Below are positions 33,676 through 44,549 of a stretch of 64,000 nt of DNA, in pieces. Source of the stretch: Anticarsia gemmatalis (Eukaryota > Arthropoda > Insecta > Lepidoptera > Erebidae); assembly GCF_050436995.1 (NCBI RefSeq), contig NC_134767.1:9796001-9860000 (forward strand), in the 5' to 3' direction. Position 1 is the stretch's first letter, and each line of letters begins with the position of its first letter. Below the pieces are notes generated by a model, which had not been told where the DNA came from, searched no databases, and was given only the letters and a program-made list of their open reading frames with translations. The position numbers and the translations under genes were made by a program.

Positions 33676-34871
33676 TAGTCCGTAAGCCAGTGACAGATTT
33701 TCACGACCAATTTCCTCTCAGTCAACAATTAGTATAACTATTTTTTTTCGGGAGGAAATGACGTACTTAAAGTAATTCAACATTATAGTCGGTAAGCCAG
33801 GCGCTAATTTTCGTCAGTTCTTTCCTCTCAGTCGATCATTCGTAAAATGCCAGAGAGTCGCATTATGACGCGTTGTAAACGTCAGCTGCGGCTCCGAGGG
33901 TGGGTTGAGCAGTGGCAAGCGCCCAAACACGTAAAAAAAAAAATTTTAGTCATTTCCTCCCTATTAAAAACTTGATCAAATTAAAGTTAAACCAATAATT
34001 CGAAGAAATAAAATCGTCAGCTGGTTATACAGTGGTGGATTATACGTCAGCTGGTCACGCAAAGATGTAAAAAAAAAAAGTTTAGTGATTTCCTCTCAAA
34101 CGAAAATTTATCAGATGATAGTTTATGTATTGTTTTTAATAAATAAATTAGTCAGCTGGCTGTATGTAGGTGGAATGTTTGTCAGCTGATGACGCAGCTG
34201 ACGTTTACAACGCGTCATAATGCGACTCTCTGGCATTTTACGAATGATCGACTGAGAGGAAAGAACTGACGAAAATTAGCGCCTGGCTTACCGACTATAA
34301 TGTTGAATTACTTTAAGTACGTCATTTCCTCCCGAAAAAAAATAGTTATACTAATTGTTGACATGATCCTGTAAGTAATTAAAACAATCAGCTGGCAGTA
34401 TTTTGGGGGAAAACACGTCAGCTGATACATTTACTTTGCTCCTACGTTACACCTTAAGGTCATCAGCTGACAAACATTCCACCTACATACAGCCAGCTGA
34501 CTAATTTATTTATTAAAAACAATACATAAACTATCATCTGATAAATTTTCGTTTGAGAGGAAATCACTAAACTTTTTTTTTTTTTACATCTTTGCGTGAC
34601 CAGCTGACGTATAATCCACCACTGTATAACCAGCTGACGATTTTATTTCTTCGAAATATTGGTTTAACTTTAATTTGATCATGTTTGTAATCGGGAGGAA
34701 ATGACTAAAAATTTTTTTTTTTACGTGTTTGGGCGGCTGCCACTGCTCAACCCATCCTCGGAGCCGCAGCTGACGTTTACAACGCGTCATAATGCGACTC
34801 TCTGAGGCATTTTACGAATTATCGACTGAGAGGAAATGACTGACGAAAATTAGCGCCTGGCTTACGGACTA
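33676..34871. mobile_element. Foldback element with nested long inverted repeats
   Basis: Four ends of the type TAGTCSGTAAGCCAG occur at 33676 and 33786 (forward) and at 34297 and 34871 (reverse). The arm 33786-34192 pairs with 34453-34871 almost base for base. Independently, 33721-33888 pairs with 34193-34362. CAGCTG, usually as GTCAGCTG, occurs 13 times. The arms also carry poly-A blocks and CATTTCCTCNC motifs in register. No transposase frame is present; the 68-codon minus-strand frame at 34584-34790 is an arm read in reverse. The unpaired loop is only about 90 bp (34363-34452). It looks like a foldback or long-TIR MITE. The left outermost 45 bp are more divergent than the right. Confidence 0.8.
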
Positions 34872-34894
34872 ACATAACCATACTAACTAACATG

Positions 34895-34975
34895 TAAAAG
34901 TCTATCCGTGAGTTTTGATATTTAGCGTGGAGATCGGTGATCCGGGGTCAGAGCAAAGCAGCGCGGGTTAGCTAG
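34895..34975 (+). repeat. Helitron 3' end fragment
   Basis: TTTAGCGTGGAGATCGGTGA followed by AAAGCAGCGCGGGTTAGCTAG and T is a decayed Helitron 3' terminus lying just right of the foldback element. Confidence 0.5.
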
Positions 34976-35158
34976 TTTACGACGAATTAATCTAAATTCA
35001 ATGTAGGTGGTAGACAATCTAAATGTTCAATCAACTGTGTTACTTGTACTAAAACAGTTTAAACATCACTTTGAAATTAATTGAAAGCCTAATGTTATTA
35101 ATTGGCATAATGTTTGCTCTAATTCTTAGTATTGACATATGTTATAACTAATAATGAA

Positions 35159-35375
35159 GCTCACCGGTTCGTACATGATTAGTGGGTTAAGCAACCTTAG
35201 CGAGGACATTTAATAGATGGGTAACCGTTTGTGTTTGAGCTGAGCTACTTAACTTTGAAGGTCGCGTAAAAGTCCGTTCCCGGTTGTTGTTAAATTAAGA
35301 TAACAGTCGGTAAGCCACGTCAAAAGTTTTTGACAAGACTTGGACACTAGGTTGACCATAAACCGTACGATATTT
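35159..35375 (+). mobile_element. 5S rRNA-derived SINE
   Basis: GCTCACCGGTTCGTACATGA, GTGGGTTAAGCAACCTTAGC and TAGATGGGTAACCG keep the 5S box order. The body (TCCCGGTTGTTGTTAAATTA, GATAACAGTCGGTAAGCCAC) and the ending GACCATAAACCGTACGATAT match the family. Confidence 0.78.
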
Positions 35376-35442
35376 TTTTTTATATGAGTTTATACGCTAT
35401 TGAATAGATAAACTACCGCTAAATGTACCTCAGAAACCGGGG
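35372..35442. mobile_element. CCCCCGG hairpin MITE, right half
   Basis: ACGCTATTGAATAGATAAAC and ACCGCTAAATGTACCTCAGA end at AACCGGGG. The left arm is missing and the piece abuts the tail of the 5S-derived SINE. Confidence 0.7.
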
Positions 35443-35449
35443 TAAATCG

Positions 35450-36080
35450 ATGATGAAGCCTATGTTATAAACATATTATTTATTATATTATAAATGATTG
35501 CGTATATATAAATAATTCAACACAAATAAATAAGGTTGTATATCGTTTACGAGTAGAGCCTTAACGATAACATCAGCGGATGACACAAATTGACAAATAA
35601 CTCAAAACCCACGGACACTGCACGATTTTGTATATAAGCTAGTTATAGAACGCGGCATTACTCGCGTATTACGACCAGTCCTAGGATGGTAACTGTATAG
35701 TGAAATGAAAGCATATCAAAGTAAAATTGTATGAAGCGTAAATTTAGCCTTAATTTTTACTATATAACCCTTTGTTGTTCCATTAGGTACAAGTGTTCTC
35801 TACAGTTTATGAAAGCAATTTATGAACCTTTAGGACTTTTTTACATGCTCTTCTTATTATGAGTATTTTAATCAAAACCATTTATGTATGTACTAGTTTT
35901 AGAGCCTGATTTTAAATGTTACATGTATTTTCATCTCATATTTCTGCTATCATAACTCACTAAAAGATACATACAGACATGGCTACTTTTATAGATATAA
36001 TTAACTATTATAATTAGTATAACAAGAGGCGAATCCAAATCCCTCTAATATGATACGCACCATATTCGTGGTCACAATGT
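35450..36080. other. Gene-less stretch
   Basis: AT-rich sequence with no feature recognised. Confidence 0.4.
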
Positions 36081-36084
36081 CGAC

Positions 36085-36182
36085 TATTTAAAGTCACTAT
36101 AGTCAGTATAGTCATTATAGTCAGTATAGTCATGATAGTCAATATAGTCAGTATAGTCATTATAGTCATTATAGTCAGTTGT
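36085..36182. repeat. 9-bp minisatellite, TATAGTCAN
   Basis: About ten units of TATAGTCAG, TATAGTCAT and close variants are in exact 9-bp register. A multiple of three keeps all frames open across it, which explains a minus-strand Met-Thr-Ile-Leu frame that is not a gene. Confidence 0.9.
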
Positions 36183-36954
36183 AAACATGGAAACATGTCG
36201 TAAACAAATCATCGACGTGTTATTGCTTTAATCCTATGTGTTATTAGGCTGGCTATAGACTGCCGACTTGTCGTAAGATTTCATGTTGGAAATTTTGAAT
36301 AATTAAGTTATTAAATGATATGCTTATGATAATGGCTTTGATGTGATTTTGTATTTTTGATATATTATTGGTAAATGACTACCAGTCAAATTAGTTACTC
36401 TTTATGATATGTCAGAAGACATACATAGTATACATACTTTACGGTGTGGTGACGGCACAGTTTCGTATTTTCGTTGGTATAAAATGAGTGTCTAATATTT
36501 TTTTCAGTCTATAATAACTACAATTTCAACTTTACTTACTAATGACATAGCCTGAGCATTTTAAGTGAATCTTTAACGAGTATTAGTTTAATAATGTTTC
36601 GTTAACCCAGTCAATTACCCAATTATTCTACAAGATTTTCTGCGACTAAAACATGTTAATTTCTGTATGAACAGCTGCAATCAGCCTAAGATACTATGTT
36701 TGATTTACAATAATAATTATGTACGAACAGAGTTATTTCGTTTACTTTAATAATAACGAATGTTTGAAGGTTAATTTGCTTCTGTTATTGTTTCCTTTAC
36801 TGATATGTATAGTAACTATTTATGTATAGTGAGTAAATAAACCGAAGTATACAATATACTGGTATTCTCCAGTATTTTCTAGCGATGTAATCTTTTACAA
36901 TCCATTAAAGATATTGTAATACATTAGTAAAAGCAAAATTAAATTATATACATA

Positions 36955-37055
36955 AATTATATCACGCCTTTTTCCCATATGGGTAGGCAGAGACCAAAGA
37001 ATACAACTTGGTACGATCCTAAACTTCCCTTGCTTCATTCACATCCATTAAATTA
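36955..37055 (+). repeat. LINE-type 3' end (TCACGCCTTT family)
   Basis: TATCACGCCTTTTTCCCATA, GGGTAGGCAGAGACCAAAGA and CTTGGTACGATCCTAAACTT form the best copy of this family, and the sequence before it is TATA-rich. Others lie at 28120, 55618 and 62868. Confidence 0.6.
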
Positions 37056-37527
37056 AACAAAATACACAGTTTAATATTTTACTCTTTACTATACAAAAAA
37101 CACTTTGTCAACAAAATCGCAAGTGTACAACCAGCCTAAGGCACTAACACTAAATCCTTACAAATCAACAAGTAACAAACGTAATGGTAGTTTTTGCGTA
37201 AATTAACGGTGACCTTAACGGTATGTGTGTAGTTTGAACAGGTTCCTAACGTGTGCAGACCGCCCGTGGACATCCCGCTCGAAACACTTTGTCGTTCGTG
37301 TGCAGTTTGCCTATGAGATCGTGACGTCACTGTACACTAAATATGAGTGCTTGTGTGAGAGATCGGCAAACTTAAATAAATGAGTTGTAGTCGTAAGTTG
37401 ATATTTTAATTGGTTTTATATTACTGATGTCAAAATCTAGTTTTGGGAGCACATAAAAAATGTTTTTTTGATAACTGGCTCCTTGAGAGGTAATCATATT
37501 AATTACTTTACCATCCTTTTAAATTAC

Positions 37528-37685
37528 TTCTGAGGTCCGGACGGTAGACGATTGCCATTTACGAGTTCCCAGGTTGGGTACCCGGGTCGGGTAGTGCTAT
37601 TGGACTTTTATCATTTTCTCCATAGCTGTCCAGAGTCTGGTAACGTGCCTAGTATATAACAAAAGGCCCCCTATTACATGGGACT
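37528..37685 (+). repeat. tRNA-like SINE (second family), fragment
   Basis: GAGGTCCGGACGGTAGACGA, CCCAGGTTGGGTACCCGGGT and GTCTGGTAACGTGCCTAGTA match the 11870-11995 family. It runs directly into the body of the main SINE, giving a composite. Confidence 0.6.
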
Positions 37686-37940
37686 ATGTTAATGACTTTT
37701 AGAAGTTATGTGTGTATTAGAAATAATTATCACATGCTCCAACGGTGAAGGAAAACATCGTGAGGAATAATTGCATGCCTAAAATTTGTTTAACACATTT
37801 ATTGAGGGTATGCAAAGTCCCCAACCCGCACTTGGCCAGCGTGGTCGACTCAAGGTCTAACCCCTCCCACATTAAGGGGGGAGACCCTTGCCCAGCAGTG
37901 GGACATTAATAAGTTACATTTACTTTATTTATTTTAATTA
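37686..37940 (+). repeat. tRNA-derived SINE, body and 3' end
   Basis: TAATGACTTTTAGAAGTTAT, GGTGAAGGAAAACATCGTGA, CCCCAACCCGCACTTGGCCA and CCTTGCCCAGCAGTGGGACA follow the 4494-4822 copy closely. The tRNA head has been replaced by the second SINE family at left. Confidence 0.82.
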
Positions 37941-38574
37941 TTTTAATGGCGAAACTTGGGTGTATTTTATACACGTGGCCAGCCTCGCTATCGTGTATAA
38001 CAGGCAGGATTTCATGAAATAAAAGTCTTTGTATAGTCAGGATTCTTCAAAAAAATCATCCATTATAGAGATTAAAAAAGTACTAGGCTTGAATTAAACG
38101 AATACATAAGATTATCTTCTCATATATTTCTCGCTGTTCACTATAAATCTCTGAAGCAGGACTATTACATAATTTAATAACACAGGTGTTAAGTTATTGG
38201 CACTTGTATATTCTGTTATAAACTGGAAACTCCGTTACGAACCAATATACATTATTATTTATTATCACTATACACTTTGCCGCCGACTACGTTTGCATAG
38301 ATTTGAGAATTGTCAGATAGGCAGTCGCTCTATGTGTAAAATACTGGTATTCTGCTGCATCCGGTGAGACTGGAAGACGGACCAGAAAGTTTGAAGAAGG
38401 GCTAAGGTGATGATGACGATGACGATTTTGGAGGTTCATGTATAATATGAGGGATTTTAATGACTCCAAGTCCTGGCTTCACCTTCCGTGCCAGTCATGG
38501 TGCTTTGCGTGTTTGTCTATGACGAGCTTTCAATGCCTTATTTATGGTTAAGCGAGAGCACGAAAATCTTAGTT

Positions 38575-38645
38575 GTTGTAGGTTCGAACCCACACGTAAT
38601 AATTATTTGTGCGAGCCACAAATAATAATTGCTTCGGGTCTCAGA
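38575..38645 (+). repeat. SINE scrap (GCGGGGAC family)
   Basis: GGTTCGAACCCACACGTAAT, then ATTATTTGTGCGAGCCAC and TTGCTTCGGGTCT, are the family's B-box region and adjacent body. Confidence 0.5.
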
Positions 38646-38649
38646 GCAA

Positions 38650-39500
38650 AAATGTTAACGTTTTTAATTTTATCAAAATCTATACAGTAGTATCGTACCT
38701 TAAAGACCCGTACAGACAGACAACATGTCTGTTATATAGATATTATTAGTTATTTTATTATTCATGAACGTTATTGGTTCCGCATCAGTTCGCGGTTTCA
38801 ATTCGTTCTCCTTTAATTTTACGAGCGCGTCAGATTGAAATATCTTTGAATCCAGTCCAGGAGGGCTTTTATCTAAAGCTAATCTTTTGAGGTCTATTCA
38901 TATAAATATACATAATATTTTTTTAAACTTTAGTATTCGACTTGAAAAAAGGAGGAGTTTGTCAATTCGACTGTATATAGTTTTTTTAATTGCAGCAACA
39001 CTGAAGTAATGTTTGATCGTTTTAATTTCCGTATAATAATTTCTCGCTATTTACTTTTGTTGTACATACATATAAATGATGAGATTTCTTTCTATGAACA
39101 AGGAACGATTGACCTTTTACTTTCCTGCGAAATATGCCAAATGCGATGAACAGTTTACGAAAAAAAAATCTATGGTATGATATGTGCCTAAGAACGGTAC
39201 TAGTCAGACAAAATGGTCATTTTCGACCCTTATCTTAGAACATTTATAAACGACACGAGTTTCCAAGGTTATGTATATTTGGTAACAAAACAATTTTAAT
39301 TGTTATAGTTTCATGGTTTATGTGGTCATTTCAGTGTGCTTTTAGTTAGCATTATTTTTAATTGTTCTTGGTCTGCAGTCTCATGCCAAAATAGAAAGTA
39401 ATAAGGATTTATATTTGTCGTTAAATCAAGCAGTGAAACGCTATGATGCAGCTTATTCACGTGGTTGGTGTAACAAATAATTTAAAATTATCATCATATT
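38650..39500. other. Gene-less stretch
   Basis: AT-rich, with no coding exon, RNA gene or clear repeat recognised. Confidence 0.4.
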
Positions 39501-39519
39501 TTTTAGACCTGATTAGAAT

Positions 39520-39660
39520 ATCCGACTTCTGGGCAAGGATCGCCACAACAAGGAAGGGAATAGACCTTGAGCCCACCACGCTGGCCAAGTACGGGTCGGA
39601 AACTTATTGCATGCACTCGAAAAATGTGTTAGGCAATTTATTTTAGGCATGCAAGGCTTA
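39520..39660 (-). repeat. tRNA-derived SINE, 3' half, minus strand
   Basis: GGGAATAGACCTTGAGCCCA, CCACGCTGGCCAAGTACGGG and TTTAGGCATGCAAGGCT are the reverse of the SINE body. The TGGGCAAGGATCG part is worn. Confidence 0.65.
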
Positions 39661-39783
39661 AACATCGATATAAAACATAACGAAGGAAAAAAGAAGCCCC
39701 CCATAAAAAACTCAGCTAACAGTTTTCTTCTATTTTCCCATCTAAGATTTACCTTAGAACAAACCAATCACGTATCTAAACAT

Positions 39784-39806
39784 CGCATCAGACAACTAGT
39801 TCTTAG
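39784..39806. repeat. Small palindrome
   Basis: ACTAGTTCTTAGAACTAGT is a 9-bp inverted repeat around a single base. It could be a chance palindrome or a dimeric binding site. Confidence 0.5.
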
Positions 39807-40013
39807 AACTAGTATAAGCTATGATCACACGGAGTGATATATTACTATCAGAAGCACACAGCTTTATTGGGACTTCATCACTTGATAATAACACGGTGGC
39901 ACGTTATTTATTAGTCTTTATGACAGCTCGTTAGAAACCTTCGATAGAATACATATATGGTTACAAGTTACATGGAAAATACGAAGATACGTGTGATACA
40001 CACTTCACTTATG

Positions 40014-40123
40014 TCCGGTTTCTGATTACATTTAGCGGTAGTTTATCTATTCAATAGCGTTTTTTTAAACGAGTTTATAGTTATTGAATAGATAAACTAC
40101 CGCTAAATGTACCTCAGTAAGGT
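40014..40123. mobile_element. CCCCCGG hairpin MITE, full-span copy
   Basis: TCCGGTTTCTGATTACATTT, GCGGTAGTTTATCTATTCAA and the returning ATAGATAAACTACCGCTAAA are intact. The terminal C and G runs have eroded at both ends. Confidence 0.78.
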
Positions 40124-40129
40124 AAGAGA

Positions 40130-42050
40130 TTGTAATGAATTTGTTTGTTCGTCACATTTCTAGCCCTCTGTTTTGGTCATAATCAATTAGAGAGAGAAAT
40201 ACATTTTTGCGAAAACATAGTTGAATTTTAATTGATATGTAATATGGCAATTTTTCCAACTTTTCAACCACTTTCAATTATAAAATATAGTTATAACGTA
40301 ATCACATTTGAAACCAAAATTTTTACTACTTGATCACCGTACCAATTCATTTTGCAAGTAGTTTTCAAGACCACTGCGACCATAGCCGCCACTTAAAGCG
40401 CAATATGGGATCCCAAGTGAAATTCCTGGATCATTTTCCAAATAAGTATCTTACAAAAGCCACTAGGAAGTCCTCGATTACAACTATAACATAATCACAC
40501 ATTTCTGCCTCTACCTTCGAATATAACAAGTATAAACTATAAAAATATAATCTCATCCACACCTAGACTTATAATTTCAACAGTAACAATAATAATCATC
40601 ACTTTATAGAACACCTGACTGACATGAAGGCTGTATATTTTTTGTTGAAACAAATCTAAGTAATAATTGTAAGGTTTTATTTGAATTCGATCGTTTCTAC
40701 TTCTGACGTTGTTATTAGTTTTGTTATACTTATTATGTTTCTTTTTATATGTTTTTTGTAGTAAAATTATGTAGGAGAAGCATGTTTTGCATATGTTATG
40801 CTAAATTATTTCGCTATACTTTTATTTTTTAATCTTTTTTAGGTTTTAACTGCTTCTGTAGTCTAGGTAGTACATGCTACCGGTAATCGCGAAGTCTTGG
40901 ATTAGATTGCCGGGTAGGGCAAACTGATATTAGTCTTGATTGTCAACAGTATTTCTTATACCTCTGTCTATACCTTCGGTTTGTCCGGTGTACTATTCAC
41001 TTCATTGTAAATCATTGTAACTTCGTGCATTTAGTACTTGAATCTGCCTCTGTAGGTTCCGAAGTGATGGTTGATAACTTCTCCATAAATACTTGACTAT
41101 CATCCAGAAATAAACTCAAATTCAACAGATACTCGTAGTTTCAGAAATTAAAGTTTTCAAACAAACAAAAATCTCTAAGCTCTATTAGTATAAAACGTAT
41201 AGACAGTAACTTTAACAAAGAACTATAATCCGCAGTCCATTTTTTGTCAAGGACACAGATTTTTTCTCAGAATGCCAGAGATAATTGGTCATAATAACAG
41301 TAAATTGGTCGATAATTTTATATTATTGAACCGCAAAGTTTAGTAGGAATTGTCTTTAAAATAACCTTTATATTTTTTAAGGTTCCAAATTAGATTTCTA
41401 CGAAATAACACAAGGTGTATAAACTATGTGATTAATTTTATTTGTTTAATCGATTTAATTATAATTACAAAGTTACAACAAGTAATTTTTATGAATTGAA
41501 TGCAAAAATAAACGTCATTTGCGCAACTTTCAATGCCGAACTTTGCATGATCATTATTAAATACAGGATAAAGGCGCAAGTTACACTGTCTGAATACAAT
41601 TCACTACCTCCCTATACTACTTGGTAAACTATAGCCTCAATGTCTTACAAATAAGACAACAAAAGAATAAGGGCGCAGAATGATTCCCTGGTGAACACCA
41701 AATTTCATACAATTCTATGATTGCGATTAATCTAAACCAATTTGCAGTGATGTGATAATTTGTTGTTATTGAGTACCGTTACATCTACAAATGCTCAATG
41801 GTCGTGGTTCATTGATGAGTGCAATCACCTCTGTGTTAGAAGGTCGAACGCTTGAGACGGTTCAACTTTGCTTTACTGGTCGTACGTCACAACACTGTGT
41901 CAATGCGTAGTGCTAGGGAGAGGGAAATGTTGCGGAAAATATAAAACCATGTAATATCGTGTACCTATATATATCCATATATCATTGGACTACTCATACT
42001 CACGGACACGGACACTTGATTCCAAACAAAGCAGAGCTCTTTTTCTTTTT
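40130..42050. other. Gene-less stretch with one SINE fragment
   Basis: A piece of the second SINE family is at 40855-40960 (GTACATGCTACCGGTAATCG, GATTAGATTGCCGGGTAGGG). The rest is AT-rich, with no exon seen. Confidence 0.45.
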
Positions 42051-42054
42051 TCTT

Positions 42055-42272
42055 TCTTTCTTAGTAAAGGACAACTCCCGCATAAAGAATTGTTTTTGTG
42101 TCGCGGGGACATTTACAAACATGCAAACAACGGACACAAAGCACAACCAGACCCGAAACTACTATTTATGGATCGCACCAATAATGATTCCGTGTGGGCA
42201 TCAAATCCACGACCTCTCCACGCAATGATAGGGGCGTGGCGACCTAAACCACTGCGCCACGGAAGCAGTCAG
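42055..42272 (-). mobile_element. tRNA-derived SINE (GCGGGGAC family), near full length
   Basis: A pyrimidine-rich tail (CTTTTTTCTTTCTTTCTTAG, the reverse of the A-rich tail) precedes ACAACTCCCGCATAAAGAAT and GTGTCGCGGGGACATTTACA. The reverse B box is worn to GGGCATCAAATCCAC. It ends at CACTGCGCCACGGAAGCAGTC. Open frames on the plus strand are shadows. Confidence 0.8.
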
Positions 42273-42557
42273 AGCTCTCATACAAGCCACTTCGATCCAT
42301 CTTCACTACTATGATATAAGTTATATCTAGTTTCCGGAATTGTGCAAATCAGACATATTTGACAAGATGAGTGAACAGACAGGTGTAAGGACATCCCGAC
42401 TGCGTATTATAATCTTACTTGTAGAACCTGTTTCAAAACCGGCAGTTGAGTGGATATAAAGCTAGGTTGTATAAATACAATAGGTATAATGTTTCAAATT
42501 ATAGATAGTGTGACTTTTGTTTTAGACCTTGTCGACAAAGTTGATGTACGTTATTTT

Positions 42558-42620
42558 TCTTTTGATAAAAGTTTGCTATGATTATTATTTGAATAATCAT
42601 AGCAAACTTTTATCAAAAGA
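42558..42620. repeat. Perfect 29-bp inverted repeat with 5-base loop
   Basis: The arm TCTTTTGATAAAAGTTTGCT continues to ATGATTATT at 42586 and is mirrored without a mismatch at 42592-42620. It is unique in the window and has no MITE-like termini. It could fold into a strong hairpin in RNA or DNA. Confidence 0.85.
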
Positions 42621-42814
42621 CTTATACTTAAGACGTTTTGTTTTTAAACGAAAGTCAAAAGTCCGCTTTATGCCTAGAATAGTTAAATTTACAATAGGCG
42701 AAATCTTTTGTGATTAGCTTAATAAGTTTGGAAGGTTTTTGCTAGAAAACCTACAGAGATTTTTATAATTTAAGATTAAAGTGTTATTTTCCAAATTTTC
42801 TTTGTTTTTTTTTA

Positions 42815-42905
42815 ACTCACTGCTGGGCAAAGGTTTTTTTCCGTAATGGGATATTGTTTAGGGAATAGACTTTCAGTCCACCACGCTGACCAATAGCGAG
42901 ATTTC
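42815..42905 (-). repeat. tRNA-derived SINE, 3' fragment
   Basis: CTCACTGCTGGGCAAAGGTT, CGTAATGGGATATTG and CAGTCCACCACGCTGACC are the reverse of the main SINE 3' block, moderately worn. Confidence 0.65.
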
Positions 42906-43142
42906 TATTTTTATATTTTTCTTTTTCAAATAATCTGCTTCAGATGTGCATTGAACCCATGACCTTTGCTGTCGGAACAATCACCTTAACTCAATTACTA
43001 CTACGTGTTATTACCCGTCTAGTCGTTTTAAAACGTCCGGTATAAATAACCAATCAAATCCTTATTATACAATTAACTAACACTCGTACCACTTGTCTCT
43101 CTACATTGACTTATTTATTATTTTCATCCGTTTCTTTTAGCT

Positions 43143-43799
43143 TTGTTCCAATATAATAATTATTATGTAGAAATGGTCAATTCCGCAACCTTCCTAGGTA
43201 TAGATTTAGATAATAAGCTTCAATGGGGCACCCAAGTAACAAAGCTCGCGGGCAGGCTCAGCTCCGCAGCCTATGCGATAAGAAAAGTAAGACAGTTTGC
43301 TGGTGTAGATGCGGCAAGACTGGTTTACTTTGGTTATTTTCACAGCGTTTTGTCCTACGGTATTCTACTTTGGGGCAGAGCTGCTGATATAGACACAATT
43401 TTCGTAATTCAAAAAAGAGCAATTCGCGCTATTTACGGCTTAGGAGCGCGGGACTCTCTGCGGGATGTATTTGGGAAAATAGGCATACTGACGGTGGCAT
43501 CACAGTATATTTTTGCGAATTTGATGTTCATCAAACAAAACATAAATTCGTTTGCTAAGAATAGTGACATTCATAACATTAATACCAGAAATAAGCACAA
43601 ATTAGTAGGTCCCTGCAATAGATTGCAAAAAGTACACAACTCATTTGCAGGTCTTGGTGTTCGGTTGTATAACAAACTCCCTAGCAGTGTTATGGATCTT
43701 CCCCAACAAAAATTCAAAGTAGTTGTTAAAGATCATCTTATTAAAAGGGGTTATTATAAGGTTGACGATTACTTAATGGATAAGAAAACATGGGATTAG
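43143..43799 (+). pseudogene. LINE reverse transcriptase, C-terminal fragment (Jockey/CR1-like)
   Basis: The product is the end of ORF2 of a non-LTR retrotransposon. The reading frame of about 218 codons has no frameshift and ends in TAG. It begins in the sequence after the polymerase core, with SATFLGIDLDNKLQWG near residue 14, the segment that closes RT domains in this group. The region typical of lepidopteran elements follows: AGRLSSAAYAIRKVRQ, then ARLVYFGYFHSVLSYGILLW, QKRAIRAIYGLG, DIHNINTRNKHKL and KGYYKVDDYL-like wording at the C terminus. The YADD catalytic motif and the endonuclease lie upstream in a full element and are absent, so this is a 5'-truncated, dead copy. There is no ATG at its start; the frame simply opens at 43143. 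The clean frame suggests a fairly recent insertion. The matching 3' UTR follows directly. Confidence 0.9.
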
Positions 43800-44548
43800 T
43801 TAGTTACGCGTTCTACAGAAATCGAGATTAAATATCTATATATTTATATATACATCTTTGCATTGTATAAACATTAATCAGTCATTTCAACTCTGTAACA
43901 GAGAGGTATTGCACGAGTCTCAGTGGTATTCATTTTTCTTTTTTTTTCATTGAAATGGTGGGCTCCCATGCCAAGGTTCGTCATGCTCACTAAAATGTCA
44001 TTGCTTGCGGCGGCGTCGTGTGCCGGGTCACCCCCTTCCCTCTAATATGTGCGAAGGGGGTGATGGCTGGTCCGCGCGTCATACTCGTGAACGGGTGCTG
44101 CTTGGGGTGACTGGTCGTCCTGGGTGTGGTGACTGCCATAATTTTTTTTTTTTTAAGCAACTACGTTTCACTAACTGTACTTCCTTTACCACAGTATGCT
44201 CTTGAAATGCCTCTTATGATTTCATTTATATTATTATGTGGGTAGATGCTCCCATCATGCTTCCAATACTATTTATATCTTGTTTATTAGCACCTTAATA
44301 TATTGATTTAATTTATGTTATGACCAAAGTGTGTTCGGTAGTGTTGGTAGGTAGCAGCTACTTACATCATCAATGTTTTATACCAGCATAAATATTGTTA
44401 AAATCATTTGGCGATTAAAAAGAGTGGCCAGGAGTTTCTTGCCAGCTCTTCTCATTGGCCCTACCTTCCGAACTGGCGGTAAATTCACTCTCTGTATCAT
44501 TGACTATCATAAGCGTCAGCACTTGACCTAAATGAATAAATGATTTGA
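43800..44548 (+). mobile_element. 3' UTR of the truncated LINE
   Basis: The sequence after the stop contains a GC-rich patch (GGCGGCGTCGTGTGCCGGGT, GGGTGATGGCTGGTCCGCGC). It ends with GGCCAGGAGTTTCTTGCCAG, CTTCCGAACTGGCGGTAAAT and ATCATAAGCGTCAGCACTTG, closing in an AATGAATAAATGATTTGATA tail. The same ending recurs at 22135-22225, which fixes the 3' boundary of the element. A small plus-strand frame at 44005-44205 is not a gene. Confidence 0.8.
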
Positions 44549-44549
44549 T

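Noticed and set aside
36014..36196. Open frame with repeated Met-Thr-Ile-Leu
   Set aside because: It is a translation of the 9-bp minisatellite, whose period keeps frames open.
44005..44205. 66-codon frame in GC-rich sequence
   Set aside because: It lies in the LINE 3' UTR, whose extent is fixed by the matching 3' end.
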